Positions 40,441 through 51,447 of a DNA stretch of 64,000 bases are shown one piece after another. The notes below the pieces were generated by a model, which was not told where the DNA came from, did no database searches, and saw only the letters and a program-made list of their open reading frames with translations. The translations under genes and the position numbers were made by a program. Origin of the DNA: Cylindrotheca closterium. Taxonomy: Eukaryota; Bacillariophyta; Bacillariophyceae; Bacillariales; Bacillariaceae. Numbering within the stretch: the first letter of the stretch is position 1; each line of letters begins with the position of its first letter. The stretch covers positions 80,102 through 144,101 of the forward strand of contig CAKOGP040002092.1 in the NCBI GenBank assembly GCA_933822405.4, written 5' to 3'.

Positions 40441-42951
40441 ATGGCGAGAAGCAAACAAATTAAAAAGAAGAACGAGGGCAAAAGGAAACCGCATTCCCCC
40501 AAGCCCACGAAATCTAAGAACGGCAGACTGAAGCAGAAAGCCACAAACAAGTACAATTCAAAAGCGTTGGAGAGTATATACGGTTCAATAACTCGAGAAT
40601 CCGCGAACTGGGGGAAGCGAACGCGAGCAATGAATGAGCCATCCTATCAAGGAAAGCCTTATGCTCAGCAGGGTTCCAAAAAACGCCAGAGACCAAACTA
40701 CAACGTATCCAAGAACAATAACCGGAAATCTCCACCTCCAAAGCCCCAATTTCAATTGCGAATGCCACCTACTGTTCCAGTTGGCCAAATACCTTGGTGG
40801 ACGAAACCTACCTCGAAACCATCGCAGAAGAAAATGAAGCTTTTGGATGAAATCAAAGTGGATCCTCAATCTATGTGTGTACTGGACCATGAGCTCGAGG
40901 CGTTTTCCAAATATGTACAGCTGTCGACCAAAGAGATTGAAACCAGAGAGAGCCTGATCGAGACGATTCGTAGTGAAGCAAAAGAAAGATTTGGAATTAA
41001 AGATTCCGACGTGAAAGTCTTTGGATCGTATGCTGCCCGACCTGTTTGCACTTTTGAAAGTGACGTAGACCTTGTTATTTGGGGGCTCGTGGAAGATCAG
41101 CCTTCGAGGGACGATTCGGAAATCGAAGAAGAATACCCAGTCCTGAAAGACACTGCCCCTTTGCCTCAACTCCAAGAGCCCCAACTTGCACACAAGGAAA
41201 CCAAGATTATGAAATGGAAAGCTGCAATTGATGAATTCGAAAAGCAGCTAGCACAGGTGTCAGAAAAGAATAATGGCAAAACAGAATCGAAAGTGAATTC
41301 TAAGAAGAAACCAGCAACTTTAGGAATCCATGCGGGCAAGGATGATAGTGACACTGCAGCAACCGCATCAAATTCCGAGTCGCCTATCTCCGAGAATGAT
41401 CAGTTCGAAGACGCAGATGAGAAATCGTCAACAAATGAAATTGCCGTTGAGACAAAGGTTACTATAGAAGAAGAAACATCTTTCTTTGTCATTGATCGCG
41501 TCGGCGACGAGTCTGAGGCCAAAGCAGATGACACCAAGGATGACAGCGCACCTCTGTCTCCCCTGAAAGACAAAATGCTTACGGCAACTGGTGTCGCTGC
41601 CGATAGTGACGACGACACAGCGGATAAACTGGAAGGCCTAGAGAGTAGAGAAGCATCAAAACTTGACACATCTGGGGATGGTAGTGAGTTTCCTGGTATG
41701 GCTTTGCTGGATGCATTTGGCGAGGGGGTATACTTTGAGGAGGCGAGGGATGCACTTGACGATGATGATAACGATGACGACGAAGAAGACGAACAAGAGG
41801 AAGATCTCATTGAGACACCAAAGAATCGATCACGTAGCCATAGTCTCGTGAGCCTTTCGTCGGCAACAACGTGCAGTGATAATCAAATGATAAATGAGGA
41901 TGGCATGGAGGTTTCGTTCGTCACGAATGCCACTTCAAGATCCATCATCTCGCGACGGCCACAGAAGTTGAGCGACGGCGTTCGACTGGTTGTCAATTCG
42001 AAACTGAACCAACTCTCCAAGAGAATACGCAAATCTGGGGTTGCAACATCGATCGAATTGCGCAAGTGGGCAAGAGTACCGATCTTGAACATGAAGACGC
42101 GATACGGATACGAATGCGATATCGGTGTCGGGGGACACAACGGGAATGATACTAGTGCATATGCTGGAGCGCAGATTTCCCAACACCCAAGGTACGATAG
42201 AACATTCAATGTGATCGAAAGATTTGGGATCAGTCTAACACCTCTTGTCTTTTTTCCCGCAGTTTTGCTCCAGTAGTCATGCTACTGAAGATCCTTCTGA
42301 ACCAGCATGACTTGGACAAGCCTTTCACTGGTGGACTTGGTAGCTTCAAGCTTTATGTCCTTGTTGCCAATCATGTAAGTTCATATCTGTTCTGGCTGTT
42401 ATTCCAAATGTGTGAAAGCTGTCTCTGACAATACTATTACATCGATTCAGATCCAACAACACCTCACATGCGTAGGATCTGCTACTTCGTCAGAGATTCT
42501 GATGACATTTTTCTATAGATATGGAGACATTCGGAGTTATCGACATGTCGATCCAAATGCAAGGACCGACTTGATGAGAATTGATGCTGTTCACTGCCAC
42601 GATGGTGGAGTTGTGGAGGTCAGCCAAGTGTTCCAAATGGAGAATTGCGTTGCCGTTTTCCGATCATGTTGGTGGACACTGATGAAGGCACTCTCCAGCC
42701 CGACGACGACTTCCTTACTCCGGCTAATAGTGGATGCACGACGTCTACGGCAGAGACGAGAGACTGCCAATAGCATGAATTCATTTACGCATCATCGCCA
42801 AACCCAAAGTCAGCTGAGAGGACATGTGTCTTCTCTACATCGATATTCTAACAACAATCATGAGAACAGGGCCATCTCCAAGGTGTTTAAAGGTGGTGGT
42901 AAACAACAACTCAAGAAAAAGTATCAAGGAGGTAAATGGAAATCGAAATGA
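40441..42951 (+). CDS. TRF4/PAPD5-type non-canonical poly(A) polymerase, three exons (787 aa)
   Basis: Exons 40441-42191, 42263-42374 and 42451-42951. The N-terminus is strongly basic (nuclear-type signals). The nucleotidyltransferase palm has VKVFGSYAARP and SDVDLVIWG, giving catalytic D208 and D210. The third acid is D560 in RYGYECDIGVGG, preceded by the strand WARVPILNMK. The central domain follows in exon 2 (MLLKILLNQHDLDKPFTGGL), matching the TRF4 pattern L-K-x-x-L-x-x-x-x-L-x-x-x-[YF]-x-G-G. Relatives add short A tails to RNA for nuclear surveillance. Oddly, about 300 acidic, Ser-rich residues (roughly 220-530) separate D210 from D560; in typical members the gap is about 55. The C-terminus is basic with GGGKQQLKKKYQGGKWKSK. 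Confidence 0.88.
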
Positions 42952-43234
42952 ATCTATGATTCCATAAGAAATAGTACACGAACTAGATATCCTTTTCACT
43001 TTTTCAAATTAGATTGTCCTTCCGTCTGTCACTCATAATGCCGTTACTGCCACGAAATATTAGTCGTATTAGTCAAATACGCTGAACAATCAAAGAATTC
43101 GATGCTTTTTGATGTGACGTTGGTTTCTCTTTGCATACCTGCGGTACCAAACTACAAGTGCTTCCTTGTTGTAAGAGACGCACAAACCCAACGATTTGAA
43201 CATCCGCTTATTTCGTGCGAGTTCTTATTGTTCC

Positions 43235-45586
43235 ATGAAGCTGACAGTCACAGTTCCATTCCTAACAGCATCAGTAATTATGTTGATGTCTCGGAGCTCT
43301 GCGTTTCTGACTCGAAATATCGCTCGAACATCATCACCATCATCATCATCCATAAGGAACCTATCCGCCTCTCGACTCAATGCTTTTGACTCTGAAATAG
43401 ACTACGATGTGGTTGTAATTGGAGGAGGACATGCAGGATGTGATGCAGCAGCTGCTGCTGCTCGAACTGGTGCCAAGACTGCACTAGTGACACAGCGATT
43501 AGACACAGTTGGCGAGTTGAGTTGCAACCCTTCCATTGGGGGTATTGGCAAGGGGCATTTGGTGAGAGAAATTGACGCTTTGGATGGCCTTATGGGAAAT
43601 ATTGCAGATGAGGGTGGAATTCATTACCGTATGCTCAACAGACGGAAGGGTCCAGCTGTCAGAGGTCCAAGAGCACAAATGGATCGAGATTTGTACAAAG
43701 ATGCAATGTTCCGAACACTGAAGGATTACCCAAACCTACATTTGATCGAAGCGAGTGTTCAAGATCTCCTATTAGACGAATCAAAGAGCCCACTGGAATC
43801 TTTAGCCCCAATGCTGGAAGACACGGATAAGGTAGACCCAGTAACGGACCGCAAGGCCAGAATTCGTGGAGTTGTTGTTGAAAAGTCAGATGGAACCAGG
43901 GATGAAATTTTGTCAAGGACGGTTGTTATCACAACAGGTACCTTTCTGCGCGGAGTTCTAATGCTTGGGCATGAAAGATATAGTGGAGGTAGACACTTGA
44001 GAGATTCCGAAAAGGTCGAGCCACCATCGGTCGGGCTTGCTCAAACGTTGGCGAGATTTGATTTCCCACTTGGCCGTCTAAAGACTGGTACTCCTGCGAG
44101 AATTGATGGCAAGAAAATCGATTGGGACATTTTGGCTCCCCAACCATCAGAGATTCCAGCCACTCCGTTTTCCCACTTGAGACAGTTCCGGGGTGAACAA
44201 CCACCATTGATTGCCCAGAACCGTCTCATTACGTGCCATCAAACAGCCACCAACGAAGAGACCCACAAGCTTGTCATGAAGTACGAAGATACCCTCCCGA
44301 TTTACGATGGGCTGGATGGAGCAGGAAATGGGCCTAGATACTGCCCTTCCATCTACAAGAAGGTTGTTCGCTTCCCAGAACGTACCGGCCACAATTGTTT
44401 CTTGGAACCAGAAGGTCTGAATACTGACATTGTCTATCCCAACGGAATGAGTGGCCCATACCCTGAAGAAATTCAACTAAAGATTTTGCGCTCTATGAAA
44501 GGACTCGAGGAAGTTGAAATTGTTCGACCAGGTAATTGACCCCGACCTTCCTTGAATGTTGCATTGGATGGTTCCCTAATCTCTTTTGTTGTTACAGGTT
44601 ACGATGTCGAGTACGATTTTGTAAACCCAACATCCTTGACACACACCCTTGAAACCAAAAAGATTGGTGGTTTGTATTTGGCTGGTCAAATTTGTGGAAC
44701 TACTGGATATGAGGAAGCCGCTGCCCAAGGTATTGTAGCTGGTGCTAATGCTGGAAGAGCCGCCGCTGCTGCGTCCAGTGGCCTTGCTCTTCCAGCTCCC
44801 TTTGTGATTGGCCGTGACGAAGGCTATATTGGGGTATTGATTGACGATTTGGTGACTCGTGGAACGTCCGAGCCATACCGAATGTTCACTTCTCGAGCAG
44901 AATACCGTATCAGTCTACGTGCCGACAATGCCGATTTGCGATTGACTCGCAAGGGTCAAGAGGCTGGTCTAGTCATTAATGAAGAGCGCATTGCCTCTGT
45001 GGCGACAAGGGAATTCATGATCGATGAGCGCATCGAAAAGTTGCAAAACTTCAACATGAAAGTTGTTGACTGGGCTGAACGAGGAGGAAAGGATCTTATG
45101 GGAGGAGCACAAATGGGCAAGAAGTCTGGCGAGAAGAAGACCTCCGTCGAAGTGTTGCGTATGCCCCATGTTACCCTCAAGAAAGTGGAAGAAATCATGG
45201 TTGCTGTGGACAAAGAACGACGAGAAGCGGGCGAAGCCGAGGACGACGAACCTCCCATGACCACCTCACCAGAATCTGTATCTGACACGGTCGAAGCTGC
45301 CATCAAGTATGAATCGTACGTCCAACGGCAACACCGGGACATGGAAAGTTGGCGCAAGGCCCAAGGAATGAAGATTCCTCCCGACATGGTCTATCAACAC
45401 AAACTGTTTCCCACTTTTAGCAAGGAAGAACTGGAAAAGCTTGATGCCAATCGACCTGCCACCTTTGCCGAAGCCTCGCAAATCAGTGGTGTCACACCCC
45501 AAAGTCTGGTGTACTTGTATCATCATGTGAGTGGCCGTAACCGAAAGCGAGACGGTCGACGGGATTCCAAGGCACTAGTCCAATAG
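43235..45586 (+). CDS. mnmG: MnmG/GidA tRNA uridine-modification enzyme, probably plastid-targeted (761 aa)
   Basis: Exons 43235-44531 and 44598-45586. The FAD-binding motif [14 protein letters not shown] is followed by the family hallmarks [75 protein letters not shown] and [19 protein letters not shown]. It therefore catalyses, with MnmE, the 5-carboxymethylaminomethyl modification of wobble uridine in organellar tRNAs. The first ATG gives [20 protein letters not shown] then [11 protein letters not shown], a signal peptide ending in an S-A-F plastid motif, so plastid import is favoured over mitochondria. About 130 residues longer than the bacterial protein, partly presequence and an acidic insert near the C-terminus. 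It is convergent with the next gene: 53 bp lie between the stop codons. Confidence 0.95.
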
Positions 45587-45639
45587 GAATAAGTATAGTG
45601 CAAGCAGCAATTTTTTAGGAAACGGTACAGCGTTCCCAA

Positions 45640-46602
45640 TCATAATTTTGGATACTTTCTCAGATAGGGAAGCACACAAAGAATAATCTGCATGGCACCA
45701 CTGGTGACCCGCTTAACCTTCCAGTATTCAGCAATGGGAGGAGCGGCTGTCTGCTCTTGTGGTCGTAAGAAGAAGACGATCAGCTCTTCTAGATCTGCAA
45801 AGCTATGGTCGTTTTCATATTGTAGCAATGACTTTTTCCAAATTGCCAGTTCCAGATGCGTCATGCGTTCCCTCAACTCGTAGGTTTCCAGGGTCCAGAG
45901 TAGTTGATACCAGGCATACGGATGAGATGAGCAACCTGCATGACTTGCCTCTTTCTGAGCCACGTATACAATCATAGCTCGCTCCACATGCCACTGATAC
46001 AATTCGTTCAATGATGAAATTCGGGGCTCCAAGCGAGCAAATTCGACATGATCGTGTCGAAAGGTTTTGGATCGGATGGTTTGATGTCGCTTGCTGAAAA
46101 AGTGTTCGACCACAGACAACCGAGTGGGCAAGGCAGCAGTTCCACAAAGTTGACATGAAGATCCAAACCTGTATCGGCCATACTGCCACCTTCGAAAGGG
46201 AAGAACATAAGATAAGGAATTGTCGAATGGGGGTTCTGAATATTGGGCTGCGTGGTTCTCCGCTGTATCTTCTTCTGGAAGTTCGAGATTCGATATAAAA
46301 TTTGGGGGAAGTTTCAGTTCTTGATGGAATGATTTCTGGTGGGCAGTCAATAGCTTGTATCGCTTTTGATGTCTAGAGCTATGGATATGTTCCTTGCAGA
46401 CAACATCGCTGTTCATTTCCCCGGTTTCACACAGGAGACATTGATAAACCTTTCGAGTGGGGTTCCCGTCAATGTCAGTCTGTGAATAATCATCTCCAAT
46501 AGAGATATAAGGTACTTGCTCATAGGCAAACGGACCATCTAGGGGTTCCCATAACCAGCTCTCTGGGAACCGCTCCATTGAAGGTCGATGAATTTTATGC
46601 AT
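45640..46602 (-). CDS. Protein with two U1-like C2H2 zinc fingers (320 aa)
   Basis: Two candidate fingers are visible. YQCLLCETGEMNSDVVCKEH followed by IHSSRHQKRY is a C-x2-C-x12-H-x5-H pattern (residues about 53-84). CQLCGTAALPTRLSVVEHFF followed by SKRHQ is a second C-x2-C-x13-H-x5-H (about 150-175). Both have the spacing and the H-x(3)-[SK]-x-[RH] ends of U1/matrin-type fingers that bind RNA or double-stranded nucleic acid. The remaining sequence is rich in Trp, Tyr and Leu and helical in the last third. No named family is recognised. Single exon; divergent from the XPG gene, with 252 bp between the start codons. Confidence 0.68.
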   Translation of the reverse strand: MHKIHRPSMERFPESWLWEPLDGPFAYEQVPYISIGDDYSQTDIDGNPTRKVYQCLLCETGEMNSDVVCKEHIHSSRHQKRYKLLTAHQKSFHQELKLPPNFISNLELPEEDTAENHAAQYSEPPFDNSLSYVLPFRRWQYGRYRFGSSCQLCGTAALPTRLSVVEHFFSKRHQTIRSKTFRHDHVEFARLEPRISSLNELYQWHVERAMIVYVAQKEASHAGCSSHPYAWYQLLWTLETYELRERMTHLELAIWKKSLLQYENDHSFADLEELIVFFLRPQEQTAAPPIAEYWKVKRVTSGAMQIILCVLPYLRKYPKL

Positions 46603-46854
46603 ATGTATTTTTATTATTTTGTGTCCTGTGTGATTCCCTTTCCTCTAATTTCCAAAAGTGGCGCGTGCGCGGCAAATAATAAAAGCCAGTTTCGTCGATC
46701 CAATCGACTTACTCAATCATACCGCAAAGTATGAACCAAATGAAAAGCAAAGAATAATAAGTGGCATGAAATCTTCCATCGTTGCTTTGAGTCACCCATA
46801 GTACTGCAATTTACATGCTTTTTCTTTCTTGTAAAACTTAATCTTTTCCTCAAT

Positions 46855-49800
46855 ATGGGTGTCAAGGGACTGTGGCGTCTGCTGCTACCAATGTATGTAA
46901 GCAAGCAAAATGGAGGTTGTTCTTGGAAACGTGCATATACCCGTGGTGGTTTTTGCAATACGTGATCGTCAAATTGAGACTTCATCTTTAACAGGACCGT
47001 AACTCAAGTCTACTCTATTTTTCTCTTCGTCCCCCTTCCATGTTTAAAAAAGTGGACGCCGGATTTCCATTGAAACCTTGGAGGGAAAGATATTGGCTAT
47101 TGATGCTAGTATTTGGTTGACTCAATTTCTGCAAGCCCTCAAAGACCCCAACACGGGGAGCGCTTTGCCAGCTGCTCACTTGGTGGGATTTTTACGGCGT
47201 CTGTGCAAGTTGCGATTTCATGGAATTCGACCAGTCCTCGTCTTTGATGGGGCCACTCCCGAGATTAAGCTTCGGGAGTTGAAGGAACGGAGGCAACGGC
47301 GAGAGCAGTTTCGAGCCAAGGGAGAAGATGGAGGTATTGTGCGAATGGCAAAGAAACTGTTGACTCAACAATTACAAAAACATGGTCGAAGTTTCATGAA
47401 TGCTACAGCAGAAGAAACAAAGGCCAACTCAGAAGAAGAGAAGAGTCGAATTGAAAATAAAAAGAGGAAAGGCTCCGCTTTGGCAGCTTCCAGCAAGAGT
47501 AGTTCAATGGCACCAGGATTTTATGATCCAGATGCCGAGGCTGAAGATAAAGTTATTGAGGAAATAGAAAGAAAAAGCGACCCCACGGGATCAAACGAAG
47601 CTGTCGATTCCGAATACGTCAAACAGGCCCAAATCTTGGAAAACGACGGTCGAGACATTCTGGAAATTCTAAATGATGAAGAGGAGGCGGCTCGAAAGGC
47701 AAGAGAAGAGGAACTTGGGGAACAACCAAATGATTGGGATCGAGCAGTCGTGTTGACATCGGCGTCACGGAAGGAACAAGAGCGCAAGCAAAAAGAGCAT
47801 GATGAACAGCAAAAGAACCAAGCTGGTGTCCAACCCAAATGGAACTACGGGCGGCGGACCAAAAAGAAGGGCACTGCTTCTTCGTATGCTGCCTTTCGCA
47901 ATCAAGCTCCCAATGGAGAATTTGATGTAGACTACGTGGCGTCACTTCCTTCACACGAACGCAAAGACTGGGTAGAAGAAGCCCAAAAGAATCGAAGAAT
48001 GGAATCCCGCCGAGAATTCATGAAAGTGGCCTACGATCAGGAAAGCTTCTCACACAGTCAATTGCAAAACTTTCTCAAGTCAACCAAACTGAATCAAGAC
48101 ATTCACAAAATGGCAACCAAAACGGTCCAACAAGAATCTTCCAAGTTGGGAGTCCGACAAGCAGGGGACGGAAGCAAACGTATCATTTTTCAACGAGAGG
48201 TCGAGTCCAAACAACAATCTCAAAAGAGATCCAAGGCTGCTCTTTTGGCCGAGTTTTCCAAGAAAAAGCTCTCCATTCTAGAGGATAATCACAGTAAAAG
48301 CGACGAGAATGACGATGACAGTGAAGAAATTGAATGGGAAGATGCTGACAAAAAGCCAGCAGCTGCCAGGGCAATTGTGGACGACGATGACAGCGATAGT
48401 GATGACGAACCCAAATCCGATGGAAAACACAAGACAGTCCCGTTCTTTTCGCCCAACGATAGCAATATCGGTCAGATCAGTACCAAGAAACCACCTCCGT
48501 CGGAGAAGATTGAATCCGTTGCACGGCGTCCTCAAGTCATTCAGAGTGATAGTGATAGCGACAACGATCAGATGGACTCAGATGCCAGGCTGGCCCGACA
48601 ACTCCAAGAGGAAGAGGATCGTAACCCAGATGCCGAACTAGCACAACAACTCCAAGACGAAGAACTCGGTATTACGCTACAGGAGGACGAAGATGGCAAT
48701 GCCAGTGATGGTGGCGTTGTTTCCCTTCCGACAGGTCAGAGAGAACTGGACTATTATCTATGCTCGGACGATGATAGCAACGAAGGTGGTGGTGGATTCA
48801 TTCCTTCCAATGAGAAGGTGGAGGTCTATGGCGAGGGATTTCTGGCATCGTCGCCAGCAGGGGCAACGAAAGCAGCCGACGTCGTTACCGGCAGCCACGC
48901 AGTTGATTCAAAGATGGCGCAGCAACTTGAAGATGAAAAGCTTGCCATGGCCATGCAGAATGAAGAGTACGAGGAAAATGGTGGCAGTGGCGGTGGTTTC
49001 CTTCCTTCAGGTGATAATGGTCCTGATTCCGACGTTGAAGGTGGTGGAGGTTTCCTTCCTTCAGAGGACCACGAGGGTGGTGGCGGTGGGTTTCTGGCCT
49101 CGTCACCAGCAAAGNNNNNNNNNNNNNNNNNNNNNNNNNNNNNNNNNNNNNNNNNNNNNNNNNNNNNNNNNNNNNNNNNNNNNNNNNNNNNNNNNNNNNN
49201 NNNNNNNNNNNNNNNNNNNNNNNNNNNNNNNNNNNNNNNNNNNNNNNNNNNNNNNNNNNNNNNNNNNNNNNNNNNNNNNNNNNNNNNNNNNNNNNNNNNN
49301 NNNNNNNNNNNNNNNNNNNNNNNNNNNNNNNNNNNNNNNNNNNNNNNNNNNNNNNNNNNNNNNNNNNNNNNNNNNNNNNNNNNNNNNNNNNNNNNCAGCG
49401 TATCTGTGGTACCCAGCACAAAAGCTCCAATAGCTTCATCATCACATGGTGGTGATGACGATGGCGATGATGGTGATGACGAAGAAGACGACGACGACAT
49501 TGATTGGGAAGATGGAGGCTTGGAAAATGATGGTATCAATCAAGCAAATGAGAAAATATCGTCCGATGCTGCAGAATCGCATACTTCGAATGGAGACTAT
49601 GGATCCAGACCGCAGAATGAAGAGTGTGCCAAAGATGATAGTCTTGTTGTACAAGAACGACGAAAGAAATTGAGACAAGAGCCGTTGGCTTCGCAACCGA
49701 ATACAAACTCTGACTCGTACTCTCATGAGAAACAGGAGAAAGATGATATGGAGTATGACGATTTTGATGAGTTGCCTGCTAGTACTGCAACCAATGATTG

Positions 49801-51231
49801 GGACATGGGATCTTCCAAGTCCGCAAAGGTGTCAGAAGCACTCACACATGCCCAAGATACAGCCTCTCGCTTGTAAGTCCAATTTTGTTGAAGAGAGAAG
49901 TATATTTTGGACTGTGAATGAATCAGCAGCTAACCAATCTCTCTTTTTTTATGTTTGGATTCAGAACCAATTGGGCTGGACGTGCCTTTCGGAAAGCGGT
50001 TGCCCAGCATGCCGAAGAAAGTGGCACTGTTGTACCGGAAGCATCCAAACCATCATCGCTCCTACCAAAGCAGAAGGTGACCATCGAGGAGGATAGCTCG
50101 GATGATGATGATGATGATGATGACAATGACAATGATGAACCAGTAGTTTTGAAGTTTCAAAGAGCAGCACCAGAAGCAGAAGAGCAAGCCGATCGAGGAA
50201 CAAGAGGACGCGACGGCCAACAGTCAATATCTAGTCCATACTTTGATTATGGTAGTCAAGATGGCATGACATCCAATCAACAAATGGAGGAAGACATGGC
50301 TGCCTTTGCCTCTCGTGAGACTCAGTCTACCGATATGATGGACACGGTTACTGACGAAATGAAAGCGGAAATCATGCAATTGTTGCATCTTTTTGGAGTT
50401 CCCTTTGTCGAGGCACCCGCGGAAGCAGAATCCCAATGTGTCATGCTGGAACAGCTAGGTCTAGTCGACGGTATTGTCACGCAAGATAGCGATGCCTTTG
50501 TTTTTGGTGGCAAGCATGTGTACAAGAATATTTTTGATGACAAGAAGTATGTGGAAATCTACAATACCGAGGATGCGGAACGAGAGATGAATTTGACCCG
50601 TGATGGAATGGTTGGTTTGGCACTACTACTGGGAGGTGACTATACTCAAGGAGTGCATGGTGTGGGCATTGTCAATGGAATGGAGATTATTCAGGCCTTT
50701 GAAGTCTCTCAGGATATCAACAATCTGAAACGATTCCGGCAGTGGCTAGATGGCTTTGACGGCCAAGACGCCCTTAAGAAAAAGAAGGAAGAGAACAACC
50801 TGACAAAGGAAGAAGCATTCAATAGAAAGCATCGAACAGCTCGGACTCGTTGGGAAGCACCCAAACATTTTCCGGACCCTCGAGTTTTATCTGCCTACTT
50901 GAATCCTGTGGTGGACAAGTCTGACACTCCATTCTCGTGGGGGGTCCCAAATCTGGATGGTCTTGTTTCCTTTTGCACTCGAAACATTGGATGGACACCA
51001 GCCGAAACCAATGCCTTGTTGAAACCAGTGCTCAAGAGAATTGAAGAAACGGGAACGATGCGGCAGACACGACTTGACACCTTTATGAGGTACGAAGATG
51101 GAATCAAATTCGCTGCCGTTCGCTCCAAGCGTCTGCGAGAAGTTTTGGAAAACGTCCAGGGCGGGGATAATAACTCTGAAGAATCATCCAAGAAAACAAA
51201 GACCAATGATGGCAATAATAAGGAACTGTAA
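46855..51231 (+). CDS. XPG: XPG/Rad2/ERCC5-type structure-specific endonuclease, three exons (about 1374 aa)
   Basis: Exons 46855-46892, 47053-49872 and 49965-51231. The tiny first exon encodes MGVKGLWRLLLP, joined as AT|T to GRRISIETLEGKILAIDASI; this is the XPG N-terminal nuclease motif with the catalytic Asp. The second nuclease half is in exon 3: GVPFVEAPAEAESQCVMLEQ and TQDSDAFVFGGKHVYKNIF carry the acidic ligands, followed by the helix-hairpin-helix LLLGGDYTQGVHGVG. The function by family is the 3' incision in nucleotide excision repair and transcription-coupled repair. The roughly 900-residue spacer is acidic and contains UIM-like segments (DARLARQLQEEED, DAELAQQLQDEE, DSKMAQQLEDEK) and repeats of GGGGFLPS/GFLASSPA. 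An assembly gap lies in that repeat. Nuclear. Confidence 0.93.
49115..49395. other. Assembly gap (281 N) inside the XPG spacer
   Basis: The gap begins in a GGGFLASSPAK repeat and ends in an acidic linker. The reading frame after the gap agrees with the splice donor at 49873, so the true missing length should be compatible with an open frame. Confidence 0.9.
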
Positions 51232-51447
51232 GCTGTAAACTATGGAACTGTAAATTGGGGTTTCTATCACATTTTTTAAACTAATACAAACGGGTTTGGC
51301 GTTGTTCAGAAAGGAGCGAGATCTCATGTTTCGCTCCTCCTTGAGAAAGCCTTCTATAGATAGCGAAATCAAATCAAGCGACTGACTCGATTGCCTGGGT
51401 TCGTGAAGAATGCATACTGTACTTCACTACCGGTAGTAGTACTGGCT

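Noticed and set aside
41400..41810. Ser-rich minus-strand frame (136 codons)
   Set aside because: Antisense of the acidic insertion in the TRF4-type gene; GAT/GAA repeats read backwards give Ser/Phe-rich frames.
48826..49539. Minus- and plus-strand frames spanning the N gap in the XPG gene
   Set aside because: They are open mainly because N cannot encode stops; only the XPG frame is supported on both sides with matching splice phases.
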